Shown here: one piece after another, positions 1 to 7,633 of the stretch
Numbering within the stretch: position 1 is the stretch's first letter
Layout: each line of letters begins with the position of its first letter
Assembly (NCBI GenBank): GCA_964397995.1
Contig: CAYNLG010000072.1
Location: 1-18,975, forward strand
Length of the DNA: 18,975 bases
Origin: CAYNLG01 sp964397995
GTDB taxonomy: Bacteria; Planctomycetota; Phycisphaerae; FEN-1346
Direction of reading: 5' to 3'
Position numbers and translations under genes: made by a program
The notes under the pieces: model-generated
Seen by the model: the letters and a program-made list of their open reading frames with translations, nothing else
Told to the model about the DNA's origin: nothing
Database searches by the model: none

Positions 1-1
1 G

Positions 2-2437
2 GGCCCCGACCCGGACCCGGGCCCGGGCGCCGGCGGATGGTCCACCACCACCTACACCTTCACCCCGGACCTCTGGCTCTCCTCGCCCATCGTCGGACGC
101 ACCGGCAACGTCCCCGCGCGGTCCTATGCCGCTGCCGCCACCGTCACCGGCTCCGACCGCGTCTTCGGGTCGATTCAGCCCACGGGCGACGTGCCCGACA
201 ACGTCTTCGGCCACACCAACGAGAACGGCGTCTGGCTTCCCCAGCTCACGACGCCCTTCGAGGCCGGCGTCGTCCGCGTCAGCGTGACCGTGGTCGACCA
301 CGGGTCGCTCATCAACCTGAACGCCCACGGCAACGACGCCACCGGCGCCAGCGGCTGGGAATACGAGCAGGACACCGCCTGCCTCGGCAAGGGCCACTTC
401 ATCAGCGACGTCAAGCCGTTCGCCACCGGCAACGACGTCCAGGCCCTCCTCATCGGCCGCCAGGTCTCCGGCGTCGGCACCATCCCCGGCCGCTGGGGCA
501 CCGGCGGCAGCCAGCCCGGCGTCCAGGCCACCGGCGAGACCCTTATCGAGCGGGCCCGCCAGGAGGACGGCAACAACGACTACCCGTTCACCCTGGCCGA
601 GGAGTTCGAGCTCCGCCGGTACCGGACGAACGACGGCGACACCACCTACGGCACGGACTTCACGAGCCGCCTCGAACAGCTCGTCCCGAGCCTCGAGGAC
701 GACCCGGACCGCCTGTACCTGACCACCGTCAGCTGGACCGCCGAGGTCCAGGGCGACCAGTACGCCGACGCCCACCTGACGGGGCCGGATGGCGATTTCT
801 CGGCCCGCAAGATCGACGTCAACCGCGACTCGCTCGACCAGATCTACAACGCCCTCCTGAACGCCCACGCGTTCCACCCGGACACCCAGGAAGACGACGT
901 CCGCCAGTGGCTTGCCAACCTGGACGCCTACCGCGACTTCGACAACGAGTTCGAGTCATACCACGGCAAGGTCGGCGCCGAGCGGCAGCCCTTCTTCTCC
1001 GCCGTCGCCGCCAGCTACGACCACCCGAACAACGACGACGGCTCCACCAACACCGACATCGAGCGGTGGACCTTCAAGGTCGAGCTCTACAACCCGTGGC
1101 CGGGGCCCAGCTTCGGCTACGTCGAAGGCATGGCCAAGAACGAGCAGCAGGGCCTCCCGCTCAACCAGTTCAACATCCACGTCGAGGGCAGCACGAACGG
1201 CGCCCCGGCGCCCGACATCGGTACCAAGACGATGCTCTGCGACAACGTCCTCTGGAAGGACGGCGCGGGCAGCGAGGCCGCCGTCGTCACCTTCAGCGCC
1301 GACGTCGACAAGACCAACCCCTCCGACGACATCAAGACCACGGTCACCTCCATCCAGCTTCGCGCCGGCAACGTCAAGCTCGACGAGATCACCAGCCAGA
1401 TGATCGAGGACGTCACCGACAAGGTCCCCGGGGCCGACCAGTGGGCGTACGTGCGGCGGCCGTTCCCGGAACTCAGCCTCGAGTACCGCGGGGCCAACGA
1501 CCAGCGGCCCGCCCCCGTCCTCTACCTCCTCCCGTGGGAGACCAGCGTCCACGGGCCTTTGAGCAGCGAACCCAACCTGGGCATCGTGCTGCGCGGCACG
1601 GTGACGCAGCCGACGGGCCGGTTCCCCATCCGCGTCATGAACTGCTGCCCGGACAACCCGGGCAACCAGCCGATCCCGTTCCGGCACGGCACGGGCGGGG
1701 CCTACTACAAGGCGTTCACGCGCCTCGGCGACCTGAACCGGGTCATGTGCCCGAAGCCCGGCACGGGCGACACCTGGTGGAGCGTCCCCTGGGCCCGCCG
1801 CGTCCTGGAGGAGGACGACGAGGCCAACATCAAGTTCGACTGGCTGCGGTTCCCGCGGGCGTCGAACGTGCTGTGCGTGGGCGGCCCCTGGAACGACGGC
1901 ATCGATAACGACGGCGACGGCCGCGCCGACGGCGGCGACGACGGCGTCGGCGACAGGGGCGGCCACGCGGGACCGGAAATCCGCGTCGCCGGCAAGATCA
2001 ACATCAACACCCTGAACCTCGACACCAACCGCGGCACGCCCCTGTGGGCCCTTTGCGACAGCGTGGGCGTCAACCCCTCGTCGCTGAGCGGGGCGCTGAC
2101 GCAGGAGCGCGGCAGCAACGGGGCGCTGGCCTCGCCGGCCCAGCTCCTTCAGAGCACCCAGATGCAGAACGCGGGCAACGGCAACCAGGACGCGCTCGGC
2201 CCGATCGAGCGCCGCGACCTCGCCTACACCCGCCTCTCGAACATCATCACGACGCGCAGCGACACGTTCAGCATCTACGGCACCGTCGAGTACGTTGACG
2301 TCTCCGGCAGCAACCCGCGCGTGCTGAAGAGCCGCCGGTTCTGGGCCCTGGTGGATCGGTCGCCGTCACTGGCGTTCGCGCCCGGCACGGCCGACTTCAT
2401 CCACCCGCGCGTCCTCAACTTCCAGTGGCTCGACTAG
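2..2437 (+). CDS. Large GspK/PilX-like secreted or pseudopilin-associated protein (5'-truncated by window edge)
   Basis: The frame is open from the first bases of the window to a TAG at 2435-2437, so the start lies upstream; 811 residues are visible. Two short motifs recall GspK, the minor pseudopilin of type II secretion: a VVDHGSLINLN segment near visible residue 96, similar to the family's D-x-x-x-x-INLN element, and GKININTLN near residue 663, followed by a helix-hairpin-helix-like stretch (WALCDSVGVNPSSL). Just before the second motif, around residue 634, is an Asp/Asn/Gly-rich DNDGDGRADGGDDG loop that looks like a calcium-binding or dockerin-type loop. The middle is rich in Asp, Asn, Tyr and Trp, as expected of an exported protein. 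The protein is far longer than an ordinary GspK of about 330 residues. No signal peptide or prepilin peptidase site can be judged because the N-terminus is missing. The coding frame is certain; the family assignment is tentative. Confidence 0.6.
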   Translation, partial: GPDPDPGPGAGGWSTTTYTFTPDLWLSSPIVGRTGNVPARSYAAAATVTGSDRVFGSIQPTGDVPDNVFGHTNENGVWLPQLTTPFEAGVVRVSVTVVDHGSLINLNAHGNDATGASGWEYEQDTACLGKGHFISDVKPFATGNDVQALLIGRQVSGVGTIPGRWGTGGSQPGVQATGETLIERARQEDGNNDYPFTLAEEFELRRYRTNDGDTTYGTDFTSRLEQLVPSLEDDPDRLYLTTVSWTAEVQGDQYADAHLTGPDGDFSARKIDVNRDSLDQIYNALLNAHAFHPDTQEDDVRQWLANLDAYRDFDNEFESYHGKVGAERQPFFSAVAASYDHPNNDDGSTNTDIERWTFKVELYNPWPGPSFGYVEGMAKNEQQGLPLNQFNIHVEGSTNGAPAPDIGTKTMLCDNVLWKDGAGSEAAVVTFSADVDKTNPSDDIKTTVTSIQLRAGNVKLDEITSQMIEDVTDKVPGADQWAYVRRPFPELSLEYRGANDQRPAPVLYLLPWETSVHGPLSSEPNLGIVLRGTVTQPTGRFPIRVMNCCPDNPGNQPIPFRHGTGGAYYKAFTRLGDLNRVMCPKPGTGDTWWSVPWARRVLEEDDEANIKFDWLRFPRASNVLCVGGPWNDGIDNDGDGRADGGDDGVGDRGGHAGPEIRVAGKININTLNLDTNRGTPLWALCDSVGVNPSSLSGALTQERGSNGALASPAQLLQSTQMQNAGNGNQDALGPIERRDLAYTRLSNIITTRSDTFSIYGTVEYVDVSGSNPRVLKSRRFWALVDRSPSLAFAPGTADFIHPRVLNFQWLD

Positions 2438-2467
2438 CCTGACGCGCGTCTCTCCAGATGCGCCCCC

Positions 2468-2496
2468 GCGGGGCGAGCCCGACCGGCTCGCCCCGC
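2468..2496 (+). terminator. Strong GC hairpin, probable terminator of the upstream gene
   Basis: A perfect 12-bp inverted repeat (GCGGGGCGAGCC at 2468-2479, GGCTCGCCCCGC at 2485-2496) with a 5-nt loop starts 31 nt after the stop at 2437. Only two T residues follow directly, so it lacks a classic U-tract, but the stem is long and perfect and lies just beyond the gene end. It could also act as an mRNA 3'-end stabiliser. Confidence 0.6.
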
Positions 2497-2574
2497 TTCG
2501 CTGCGCCTCCGTTCTCTGCGCCGTCCGCCCTCCCCGCCGCCCCCAAATCGGTGGCCGCGCCGGCCTCCCGCGGC

Positions 2575-2580
2575 TATAAT
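2575..2580 (+). promoter_or_regulatory. Perfect -10 box (TATAAT) for the vWA gene; possible leaderless transcript
   Basis: A consensus TATAAT stands out in very GC-rich sequence and ends 7 nt before the ATG at 2588. A start site 6-7 nt downstream of the -10 box would fall at or next to the A of the start codon. There is no Shine-Dalgarno sequence between 2560 and 2587, which fits leaderless initiation. No convincing -35 element is visible at the usual distance (around 2552-2557). Confidence 0.5.
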
Positions 2581-2587
2581 CGCGGCC

Positions 2588-5071
2588 ATGGACGCCCTGC
2601 TCCTGGACCGGCCGTGGGTGCTGCTCGGGCTCGTGCCGGTCTGGGCCGCCGCCGTCTGGATGGCTTCGCCCCGCCGCGCCGCCCGCCCGGGGGCGCGCGG
2701 GCGGTCCGTGCTGACCGGCCTGGCGGCCACCTTCCTGCTGATGGCGCTGGCCGGGCCGTCGGTGCGGGTGGCGGAGGGCGGGCGTGGCGTGGTGGTGCTC
2801 GTGGCGGACGGGTCGGCCAGCATGGCCGCCGCCGGGGCCGAACCGCCGGAGGCCATCGCGGCGGCGCTGCGGACCGCCCTGCCGGAGGGCGAGGTGCGCT
2901 TGGAGGCGTTCGGCCGGGACGGCGTCTGGCCGGCCCCCGAGACGCTTCTGGCCGACGCCCTTATGCGGGCCTCCTGGCTCCCCGGCAGCAGCGGCACCCT
3001 CGTCCTCTACACCGATGGCCGCGAGACCTTCGACGATGCCCGCGAAGCCGCCCGCCGCGCCGCCGATCGCGGCCTGCGGGTCCATGCCCTGCGGCCGGAC
3101 CTGAAGCCCGTGCGGGACGCGCGGGTGGCCGCCGTCGTGCCGCTGGCCGCGCCCCGGCCCGGCGCGCCGATGCCGGTGGACGTCCACGTGGCGGCCACGG
3201 TGACGGCGCCGGTGCGCCTGGTCGCGGGGACCGAGGGCGCGGAGTCCGAGCGGACAGTCGCTGTCCCCGCCGGCGCGGGCGCGGTGGTGCGCCTGGCGGC
3301 CGCGGTGCCGGAGGCGGGCCGGCGCCCGTGGCGGGTCCGCGTCGTCCTCGAAGGCGACGAGGTCCCGGAGAACGACGCCGCCTCCCTCCTCCTGACCCCC
3401 GGCGCCCCGCGCGACGTCGTTTACGTCGGCCAGGCCGGCGCCCCCGCGCCGCTGGCCGAGGCGCTGGAGGCGGCGGGTGTCCCGGTGCGGCGCGTGCCGG
3501 TCGAGGCCTTCCGGCCGGCGCCGGACGAGGCGGCCGTGGTCCTCCTGGACAACGTCTCCCCGCTCGGGGCCCTGGGCCGCGCGCGGGCGGAGACCCTGGC
3601 GGAGGCGGTCACGAGCGGCGGGCTGGGGCTCGTGGTGCTGGGGGGCGACGCGAGCTTCGCCTCGGGCGGCATGGCCGAGTCGCCCCTGGAGGAGGTCCTG
3701 CCGGTCACAAGCCGGACGGCCGAGCGGCCGCCGCTGACCCTGGTCGTCGCGCTCGACGCCTCGGGGTCGATGAACGAGCCGGCCGAGCCGGGCCACCCGC
3801 ACGGCCCGACGAAGATCGCCGCGGCGAAGGAGGCGGTCCTGGCGCTGCGGCCCGCGCTCGGCAAGGGCGACCGCGTGGGCGTCGTGGCCTTCGCCGTACA
3901 CGCTGAGCGGGTCTCCCCGCTCGTGCCGGTAACGGAGTGGCCGACCCTGCGCGACCCGCTTCTCAACTACGTGGCCTCCGGCGGCACGTACATCACGCCG
4001 GCCGTGGCAGAGGCCGTCTCGATGGCCGCCGACGACGTCGGCCCGCGCGTGAAGCGCCACGTCCTCGTCCTGAGCGACGGGCGGAGCGACGACTTCGACG
4101 TCCCCGCGCTGGTGGCGGCGGCCACGGCGGCCGGCGTCACCATCTCGGCGGTCGCGACCGGCCCGGACGCCGACCGGGCGGCCCTCGCGGCGCTGGCCGA
4201 GGCCACCGGCGGCCGCCTCTATGTGACCGGCAACTTCGGCCGCCTCGCCGACCTCTTTCTGACGGACGTGGCCCTGGCGCGCGGCGAGCACCTGCGACCC
4301 GGGCCGCTGGCCGTCCGCACCGCCGAGGCCGCGGAGCCGCGCGAGCCGGACCCCGGGCCGCCGCCCGCGACCGTCCCGGCCCTGAACCCGACGCGGGCCA
4401 AGCCCGAGGCGACGGTCCACTGGGTGACCGACGAGGACGAGGCGCAACCGGTGCTGGCAACGTGGCAGGCCGGCCTGGGCCGCGCGGCCGCCCTGCCCTG
4501 GCCGGCGGGCCGAGCGGCGGACGCGGCGGGGCTGGCGGCCCGGCTGGCGCCGGTGCTGCGGTGGGCCGGCGAACGGCCGGGGCACGCCGGCTGGGCGGCC
4601 GCCGTTGTCCGCGAGGGCGGCGCGTCGCGGCTGCGCATCACGACAGACCTGGGCAGCGACCAGGCTGTGCCAACGTACTTCGCGGCCAAGGCCTTCGTGG
4701 AAGGCGAGGGGGCCGCGCGCCTCGACCTGGCCCAGGTCCGCCCCGGGGTCTTCGAGTCGGCGCCCCTGGCGCCGAACGGCCGCCCGGCCGTCGCGGTCGT
4801 CTCGAGCGACGCGGGACGGGGCTCGCGGAGCATCGTCCACGTCCCCGCCCTGCCCCCGAAGGAGTACGCGGCCTTCGGCGTCGACCGGCCGGCCTTGGAG
4901 GCCATGTGCCGCGCGGGCGGCGGGCGCATTCACGCCTCCGTCGCGGGGCTGGCGGAAACGGTGCGGCAGACGACGGGGCGGGCGGCGCGACCGGCGGGGG
5001 CGGCGTTGGTGTGGGCGGCGCTGGCGGCCGCGGCGCTGCTGGTGGGGCTGCGGATCGCGGGGAAGCTCTAG
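2588..5071 (+). CDS. Membrane-anchored double von Willebrand factor A protein with GATase1-like region
   Basis: This 827-residue protein has two N-terminal hydrophobic segments (about residues 9-26 and 41-56) and one near the C-terminus (about 800-820), giving a BatA/YfbK-like membrane topology. A first, degenerate vWA-like segment begins with VLVADGSASM near residue 74 and includes LVLYTDGRE. A region at about 275-370 (VVYVGQ...LVVLGGDASFASGGM) resembles the glutamine-amidotransferase-like fold found in such proteins. A canonical vWA domain follows: the metal site is visible as DASGSM with D390, the GGTYITPA threonine and the LSDGRSDD aspartate. These domains bind a divalent metal and usually mediate protein-protein contacts at the membrane. 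Relatives often sit next to MoxR ATPase and DUF58 genes, but none is present here. The ATG at 2588 is favoured because it opens directly on the first membrane segment. The ligand and role are unknown. Confidence 0.85.
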   Translation: MDALLLDRPWVLLGLVPVWAAAVWMASPRRAARPGARGRSVLTGLAATFLLMALAGPSVRVAEGGRGVVVLVADGSASMAAAGAEPPEAIAAALRTALPEGEVRLEAFGRDGVWPAPETLLADALMRASWLPGSSGTLVLYTDGRETFDDAREAARRAADRGLRVHALRPDLKPVRDARVAAVVPLAAPRPGAPMPVDVHVAATVTAPVRLVAGTEGAESERTVAVPAGAGAVVRLAAAVPEAGRRPWRVRVVLEGDEVPENDAASLLLTPGAPRDVVYVGQAGAPAPLAEALEAAGVPVRRVPVEAFRPAPDEAAVVLLDNVSPLGALGRARAETLAEAVTSGGLGLVVLGGDASFASGGMAESPLEEVLPVTSRTAERPPLTLVVALDASGSMNEPAEPGHPHGPTKIAAAKEAVLALRPALGKGDRVGVVAFAVHAERVSPLVPVTEWPTLRDPLLNYVASGGTYITPAVAEAVSMAADDVGPRVKRHVLVLSDGRSDDFDVPALVAAATAAGVTISAVATGPDADRAALAALAEATGGRLYVTGNFGRLADLFLTDVALARGEHLRPGPLAVRTAEAAEPREPDPGPPPATVPALNPTRAKPEATVHWVTDEDEAQPVLATWQAGLGRAAALPWPAGRAADAAGLAARLAPVLRWAGERPGHAGWAAAVVREGGASRLRITTDLGSDQAVPTYFAAKAFVEGEGAARLDLAQVRPGVFESAPLAPNGRPAVAVVSSDAGRGSRSIVHVPALPPKEYAAFGVDRPALEAMCRAGGGRIHASVAGLAETVRQTTGRAARPAGAALVWAALAAAALLVGLRIAGKL

Positions 5072-5091
5072 GGCGGCCTGACAACGCGGGT

Positions 5092-5105
5092 CGGCCTTCG
5101 GGCCG
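5092..5105. terminator. UUCG tetraloop hairpin between convergent genes (possible bidirectional terminator)
   Basis: CGGCC-TTCG-GGCCG forms a 5-bp GC stem closed by the very stable C(UUCG)G tetraloop. It occupies almost all of the 34-bp gap between the vWA stop (5071) and the pilZ stop codon (5106-5108). No U-tract is present on either side, so termination is inferred from position and stem quality. Confidence 0.4.
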
Positions 5106-5447
5106 CTACATCAGCGGGTCGAGCAACCGCTCCGTGAAGTCCGTCTCGAACACCACGACGATCACGCTCCGCCACTCGCCCATGACCTGGACCCGGCGCA
5201 CTTCGCCGCGCAGCTTCACGTGGCGTTCCGGGCGGCCGGTGGCCCGCATCGTCGGGACCACGAGGTCGACCCAGACGTCCTGGCCGTCGCGGATCGGCGA
5301 CCCGCCGCGCCCGACGATCCGGATGCCCCCCGGGGCCACGTCGGCGGAGCGGCCCTTCATGAGGATGCGGCCGGTGCGGTCGCGGATGACGGCGGGCAGC
5401 GTCAGGGCCGTCCGCGGGTGGCGTCGGCGTTCCTTGACGTGCAGCAT
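5106..5447 (-). CDS. PilZ-domain protein (probable cyclic di-GMP receptor)
   Basis: The 113-residue product is a single PilZ domain, a family that binds cyclic di-GMP and relays it to motility, secretion or exopolysaccharide machinery. The N-terminal arginine motif is present (ERRRHPRTAL, fitting RxxxR). The second motif, normally D/NxSxxG, reads DVAPGG with alanine in place of serine. The beta-barrel continues through GGIRIVG, VWVDLVVP and LRGEVRRVQ. The length is that of a stand-alone PilZ domain with no effector attached. The ATG at 5447 has a strong upstream Shine-Dalgarno (GGAGGGAGG a few bases before it). The gene is convergent with the vWA gene and lies next to the mnmG 3' repeat. The Ser-to-Ala change may alter but need not abolish ligand binding. 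Confidence 0.85.
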   Translation of the reverse strand: MLHVKERRRHPRTALTLPAVIRDRTGRILMKGRSADVAPGGIRIVGRGGSPIRDGQDVWVDLVVPTMRATGRPERHVKLRGEVRRVQVMGEWRSVIVVVFETDFTERLLDPLM

Positions 5448-5594
5448 ACGGCCTCCCTCCGGCGGGGGTCTCGCGCCCCGGTGGCCCGGTGTGGCCGGGC
5501 CGGTCGCCCTCCCAGGCGTGCGGGCGAGACCGTCTCCGCCCCTGTCCTATCGGCGGGATCGGCCGCGGGCTACAGCCAAACGGGGTTCCGCGGA

Positions 5595-5680
5595 TTTCGG
5601 GGACAGTATACTTAATCCCTACCCGGCACTCGCGGCGGCGCACACCGGCTCAAGGGGAATTAAGTATACTGTCCCCGAAA
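5595..5680. repeat. Perfect 22-bp inverted repeat, 42-nt spacer (REP/MITE-like element)
   Basis: The left arm at 5595-5616 and right arm at 5659-5680 are exact reverse complements over 22 bp. They share the core GGGGACAGTATACTTAAT and are separated by 42 nt; beyond the arms the match continues weakly (CCC against GGG with one gap). The arms are AT-rich at their inner ends, unlike the surrounding GC-rich DNA. The right arm lies inside the mnmG coding sequence and the left arm is downstream of it. The shape suits a small non-autonomous palindromic mobile unit of the REP or MITE type; no transposase gene is present in the window. A role as a terminator for mnmG is an alternative. Confidence 0.8.
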
Positions 5681-7488
5681 CTGTCCAGGTAGACCGTCAG
5701 GACGGCCAAGTCGGCCGAGCCGAGGCCGGGGATGCGGCCGGCCTGGCCGAGGGTGGCGGGGCGGACGCGGGCCAGCTTCTCGCGGGCCTCGCCGCGGAGG
5801 TGCGGCACGGCCGCGTAGTCCAGGTCCGCCGGGACGGGCCGGTCCTCCATGCGGCGCATACGGGCGATGCGATCGGCCTCGCGGACAAGGTACCCGGCGT
5901 ACTTGGCCTCGATATCGAGCTGTTCGGCCGCCCGGGCCGAAAGCCCCAGGCGGGCGAGTTCCGGCGTCTCGGCCGCGAGCGCCTCCAGCGTCACCTCCGG
6001 CCGGCGGAGGAGCTCTTCGAGCGTCCGGCCGTCCTTGCGGACGGTGCGGAGGACGGCGGCGCCCGCCTCGATCTCCGCCTCGTGGGCGCGGGTGCGGCGC
6101 CAGGCCTCGTCCGAGACGAGCCCCGCCTCGCGGCCGAGGGGCACGAGGCGCCGGTCGGCGTTGTCGTGCCTCAAGAGCAGCCGGTGCTCGGCCAGGCTCG
6201 TGAACATCCGGTACGGTTCGTCGGTGCCCTTGGTGACGAGGTCGTCGACCAGGACGCCGATGTAGGCCTGGTCGCGCCGCAGGACGAGGGGCGGGCGGCC
6301 GGCGACGGCCCGGGCGGCGTTGGCCCCCGCCAGGAGGCCCTGGCCGGCGGCCTCTTCGTACCCGCTCGTCCCGTTGATCTGCCCGGCCAGGTAGAGGCCC
6401 TCGATGGCCTTCGTCTCCAGGCTGGGCCGCACCTGGGTGGGCGGCACGAAGTCGTACTCGATGGCGTAGCCGTAGCGGACAATGCGGGCCCGCTCCATCC
6501 CCGGGATGCCGCGCACCACCGCCTCCTGCACGTCCTCCGGGACGCTGGTCGCGACGCCGTTGCAGTAGACGAGGTCCGTCTCCAGGCCCTCGGGCTCGAG
6601 GAAGACCTGGTGGGCCTGGCGGTCGGGGAACCGGACGACCTTGACCTCGATGCTGGGGCAGTAGCGGGGCCCGGTCGAGGTGATCTGGCCGGAGTAGAGC
6701 GGCGCCCGGTTGAGGCCGGCCCGCAGGGCCTCGTGGACGGCCGGCGTCGTGTGCGTGAGCCAGCATGGGACCTGGCGGAGCGGCGCCTCGGGCGGCGGGC
6801 CGAAGCTGAAGAAGAGGGGCGCGGCGTCGCCCGGCTGGGGCTGGAGGCGGGCGACATCGAGGGTACGTCCGTCGACGCGCGGCGGGGTGCCGGTCTTGAG
6901 GCGGCCGAGGGCGAGGCCGAGGCGCTCCAGGGCCCCCGAGAGGCGGGCGGCGGGGGGCTCGTTGAGGCGGCCGCCGGGCCACTGCCGGCTCCCGCGGTGC
7001 AGCACGCCGCGCAGGAACGTCCCGGGCGTCAGGACAACGGCCCGCGCGCCAAGCGTGCGGCCGTCGGCCAACACGAGGCCGCGCACCCGGTCGCCGCGCA
7101 CCACCAGGTCGGCGGCGTCGCCTTCGAGGAGCGCCAGGCCGTCCTGGCGTCGGAGGCGGTCCCGCATCCATCGGGCGTAGGCGCGGCGGTCGCACTGGGC
7201 GCGGGGGGCGCGGACGGCGGGGCCCTTGCTGCGGTTGAGGAGGCGGCGTTGGATGGCGGTGGCGTCGGCGGCGCGGCCCATGGCGCCGCCGAGGGCGTCG
7301 ACCTCGCGGGCGATCTGGCCCTTCGCGAGGCCCCCGACCGCCGGGTTGCAGGACATCTCGGCGACCCGGTCGAGGCGCAGGGTGACCAGGGCGGCGCGGG
7401 CGCCGAGGCGTGCCGCCGCCAGAGCGGCCTCGCAGCCAGCGTGGCCACCGCCCACGACCAGGACGTCGAAGGTGCCGGAATCGCTCAT
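5650..7488 (-). CDS. mnmG: tRNA uridine-5-carboxymethylaminomethyl(34) synthesis enzyme MnmG (GidA)
   Basis: MnmG is the FAD-binding partner of MnmE and modifies the wobble uridine of several tRNAs in the cytoplasm. The 612-residue product is close to the usual 620-630. The N-terminal FAD fold is clear (VLVVGGGHAGCEAALAAARLG), followed by CNPAVGGLAKGQIAREVDALGG, LNRSKGPAVRAPRAQCDR, LTPGTFLRGVLHRG, RLKTGTPPR, the cysteine motif PCWLTHTT, YAIEYDFVPPTQ and GLYLAGQINGTSGYEEAAGQG. The C-terminal helical domain runs to GQAGRIPGLGSADLAVLTVYL. The last 11 residues (DSFGDSILNSP) do not look like MnmG; they and the TGA are supplied by, or lie next to, the inverted repeat at 5595-5680. The start at 7488 is chosen because GAGG lies 5 nt upstream. 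An in-frame ATG at 7509 lacks a Shine-Dalgarno and overlaps a TATAAT. No mnmE is in the window. Confidence 0.96.
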   Translation of the reverse strand: MSDSGTFDVLVVGGGHAGCEAALAAARLGARAALVTLRLDRVAEMSCNPAVGGLAKGQIAREVDALGGAMGRAADATAIQRRLLNRSKGPAVRAPRAQCDRRAYARWMRDRLRRQDGLALLEGDAADLVVRGDRVRGLVLADGRTLGARAVVLTPGTFLRGVLHRGSRQWPGGRLNEPPAARLSGALERLGLALGRLKTGTPPRVDGRTLDVARLQPQPGDAAPLFFSFGPPPEAPLRQVPCWLTHTTPAVHEALRAGLNRAPLYSGQITSTGPRYCPSIEVKVVRFPDRQAHQVFLEPEGLETDLVYCNGVATSVPEDVQEAVVRGIPGMERARIVRYGYAIEYDFVPPTQVRPSLETKAIEGLYLAGQINGTSGYEEAAGQGLLAGANAARAVAGRPPLVLRRDQAYIGVLVDDLVTKGTDEPYRMFTSLAEHRLLLRHDNADRRLVPLGREAGLVSDEAWRRTRAHEAEIEAGAAVLRTVRKDGRTLEELLRRPEVTLEALAAETPELARLGLSARAAEQLDIEAKYAGYLVREADRIARMRRMEDRPVPADLDYAAVPHLRGEAREKLARVRPATLGQAGRIPGLGSADLAVLTVYLDSFGDSILNSP

Positions 7489-7507
7489 AAGGGCCTCGTG
7501 CGGTGCC

Positions 7508-7535
7508 ATTATAGGGCCCGGGCGGGCGTTCGAAA
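7508..7535 (-). promoter_or_regulatory. mnmG: Candidate mnmG promoter with perfect TATAAT
   Basis: On the minus strand a perfect TATAAT (7513 down to 7508) lies upstream of the mnmG ATG at 7488, which would give a short leader holding the GAGG Shine-Dalgarno. A weak -35 match, TTTCGA (7535-7530), sits 16 nt upstream of it. The -10 box is convincing in this GC-rich context; the -35 is not. Confidence 0.45.
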
Positions 7536-7563
7536 GGGGCGCCGCGGCGGCAGCCCTGCCGCA

Positions 7564-7587
7564 AAAGGCAAGTCCGCCCTTGCCTTT
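7564..7587. other. Perfect 9-bp stem-loop in the divergent intergenic region
   Basis: AAAGGCAAG (7564-7572) and CTTGCCTTT (7579-7587) are exact reverse complements around the 6-nt loop TCCGCC. The hairpin lies between mnmG (minus) and the sensor kinase gene (plus), upstream of both starts, so it is not at a gene end. It could be an operator, a leader structure of the kinase transcript, or a short repeat unit. Confidence 0.5.
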
Positions 7588-7595
7588 GGGGCGGG

Positions 7596-7633
7596 TCAGA
7601 GTCGATACTATAGGATGGAAAGCGATACTCTGA
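7596..7633. repeat. Interleaved inverted and direct repeats upstream of the kinase operon
   Basis: TCAGAGT (7596-7602) is mirrored by ACTCTGA (7627-7633), and CGATACT occurs twice in direct orientation (7603-7609 and 7623-7629, 20 bp apart). The arrangement suits a regulator-binding site with half-sites two helical turns apart. A TATAGGAT stretch lies between the copies, but no good -35 pairs with it. The rest of 7489-7746 holds no gene that I can support. Confidence 0.4.

Noticed and set aside
2500..2530. A shared CTCCGTTCT word between the 2500-2530 intergenic region and the reverse strand just after lon, possibly a dispersed repeat.
   Set aside because: The match is only about 9 nt and the flanks do not align, so chance is sufficient.
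2366..4933. Long open frame on the minus strand opposite the vWA gene.
   Set aside because: Its composition is typical of an antisense shadow (Arg, Gly, Pro, His), while the plus strand encodes recognisable vWA motifs.
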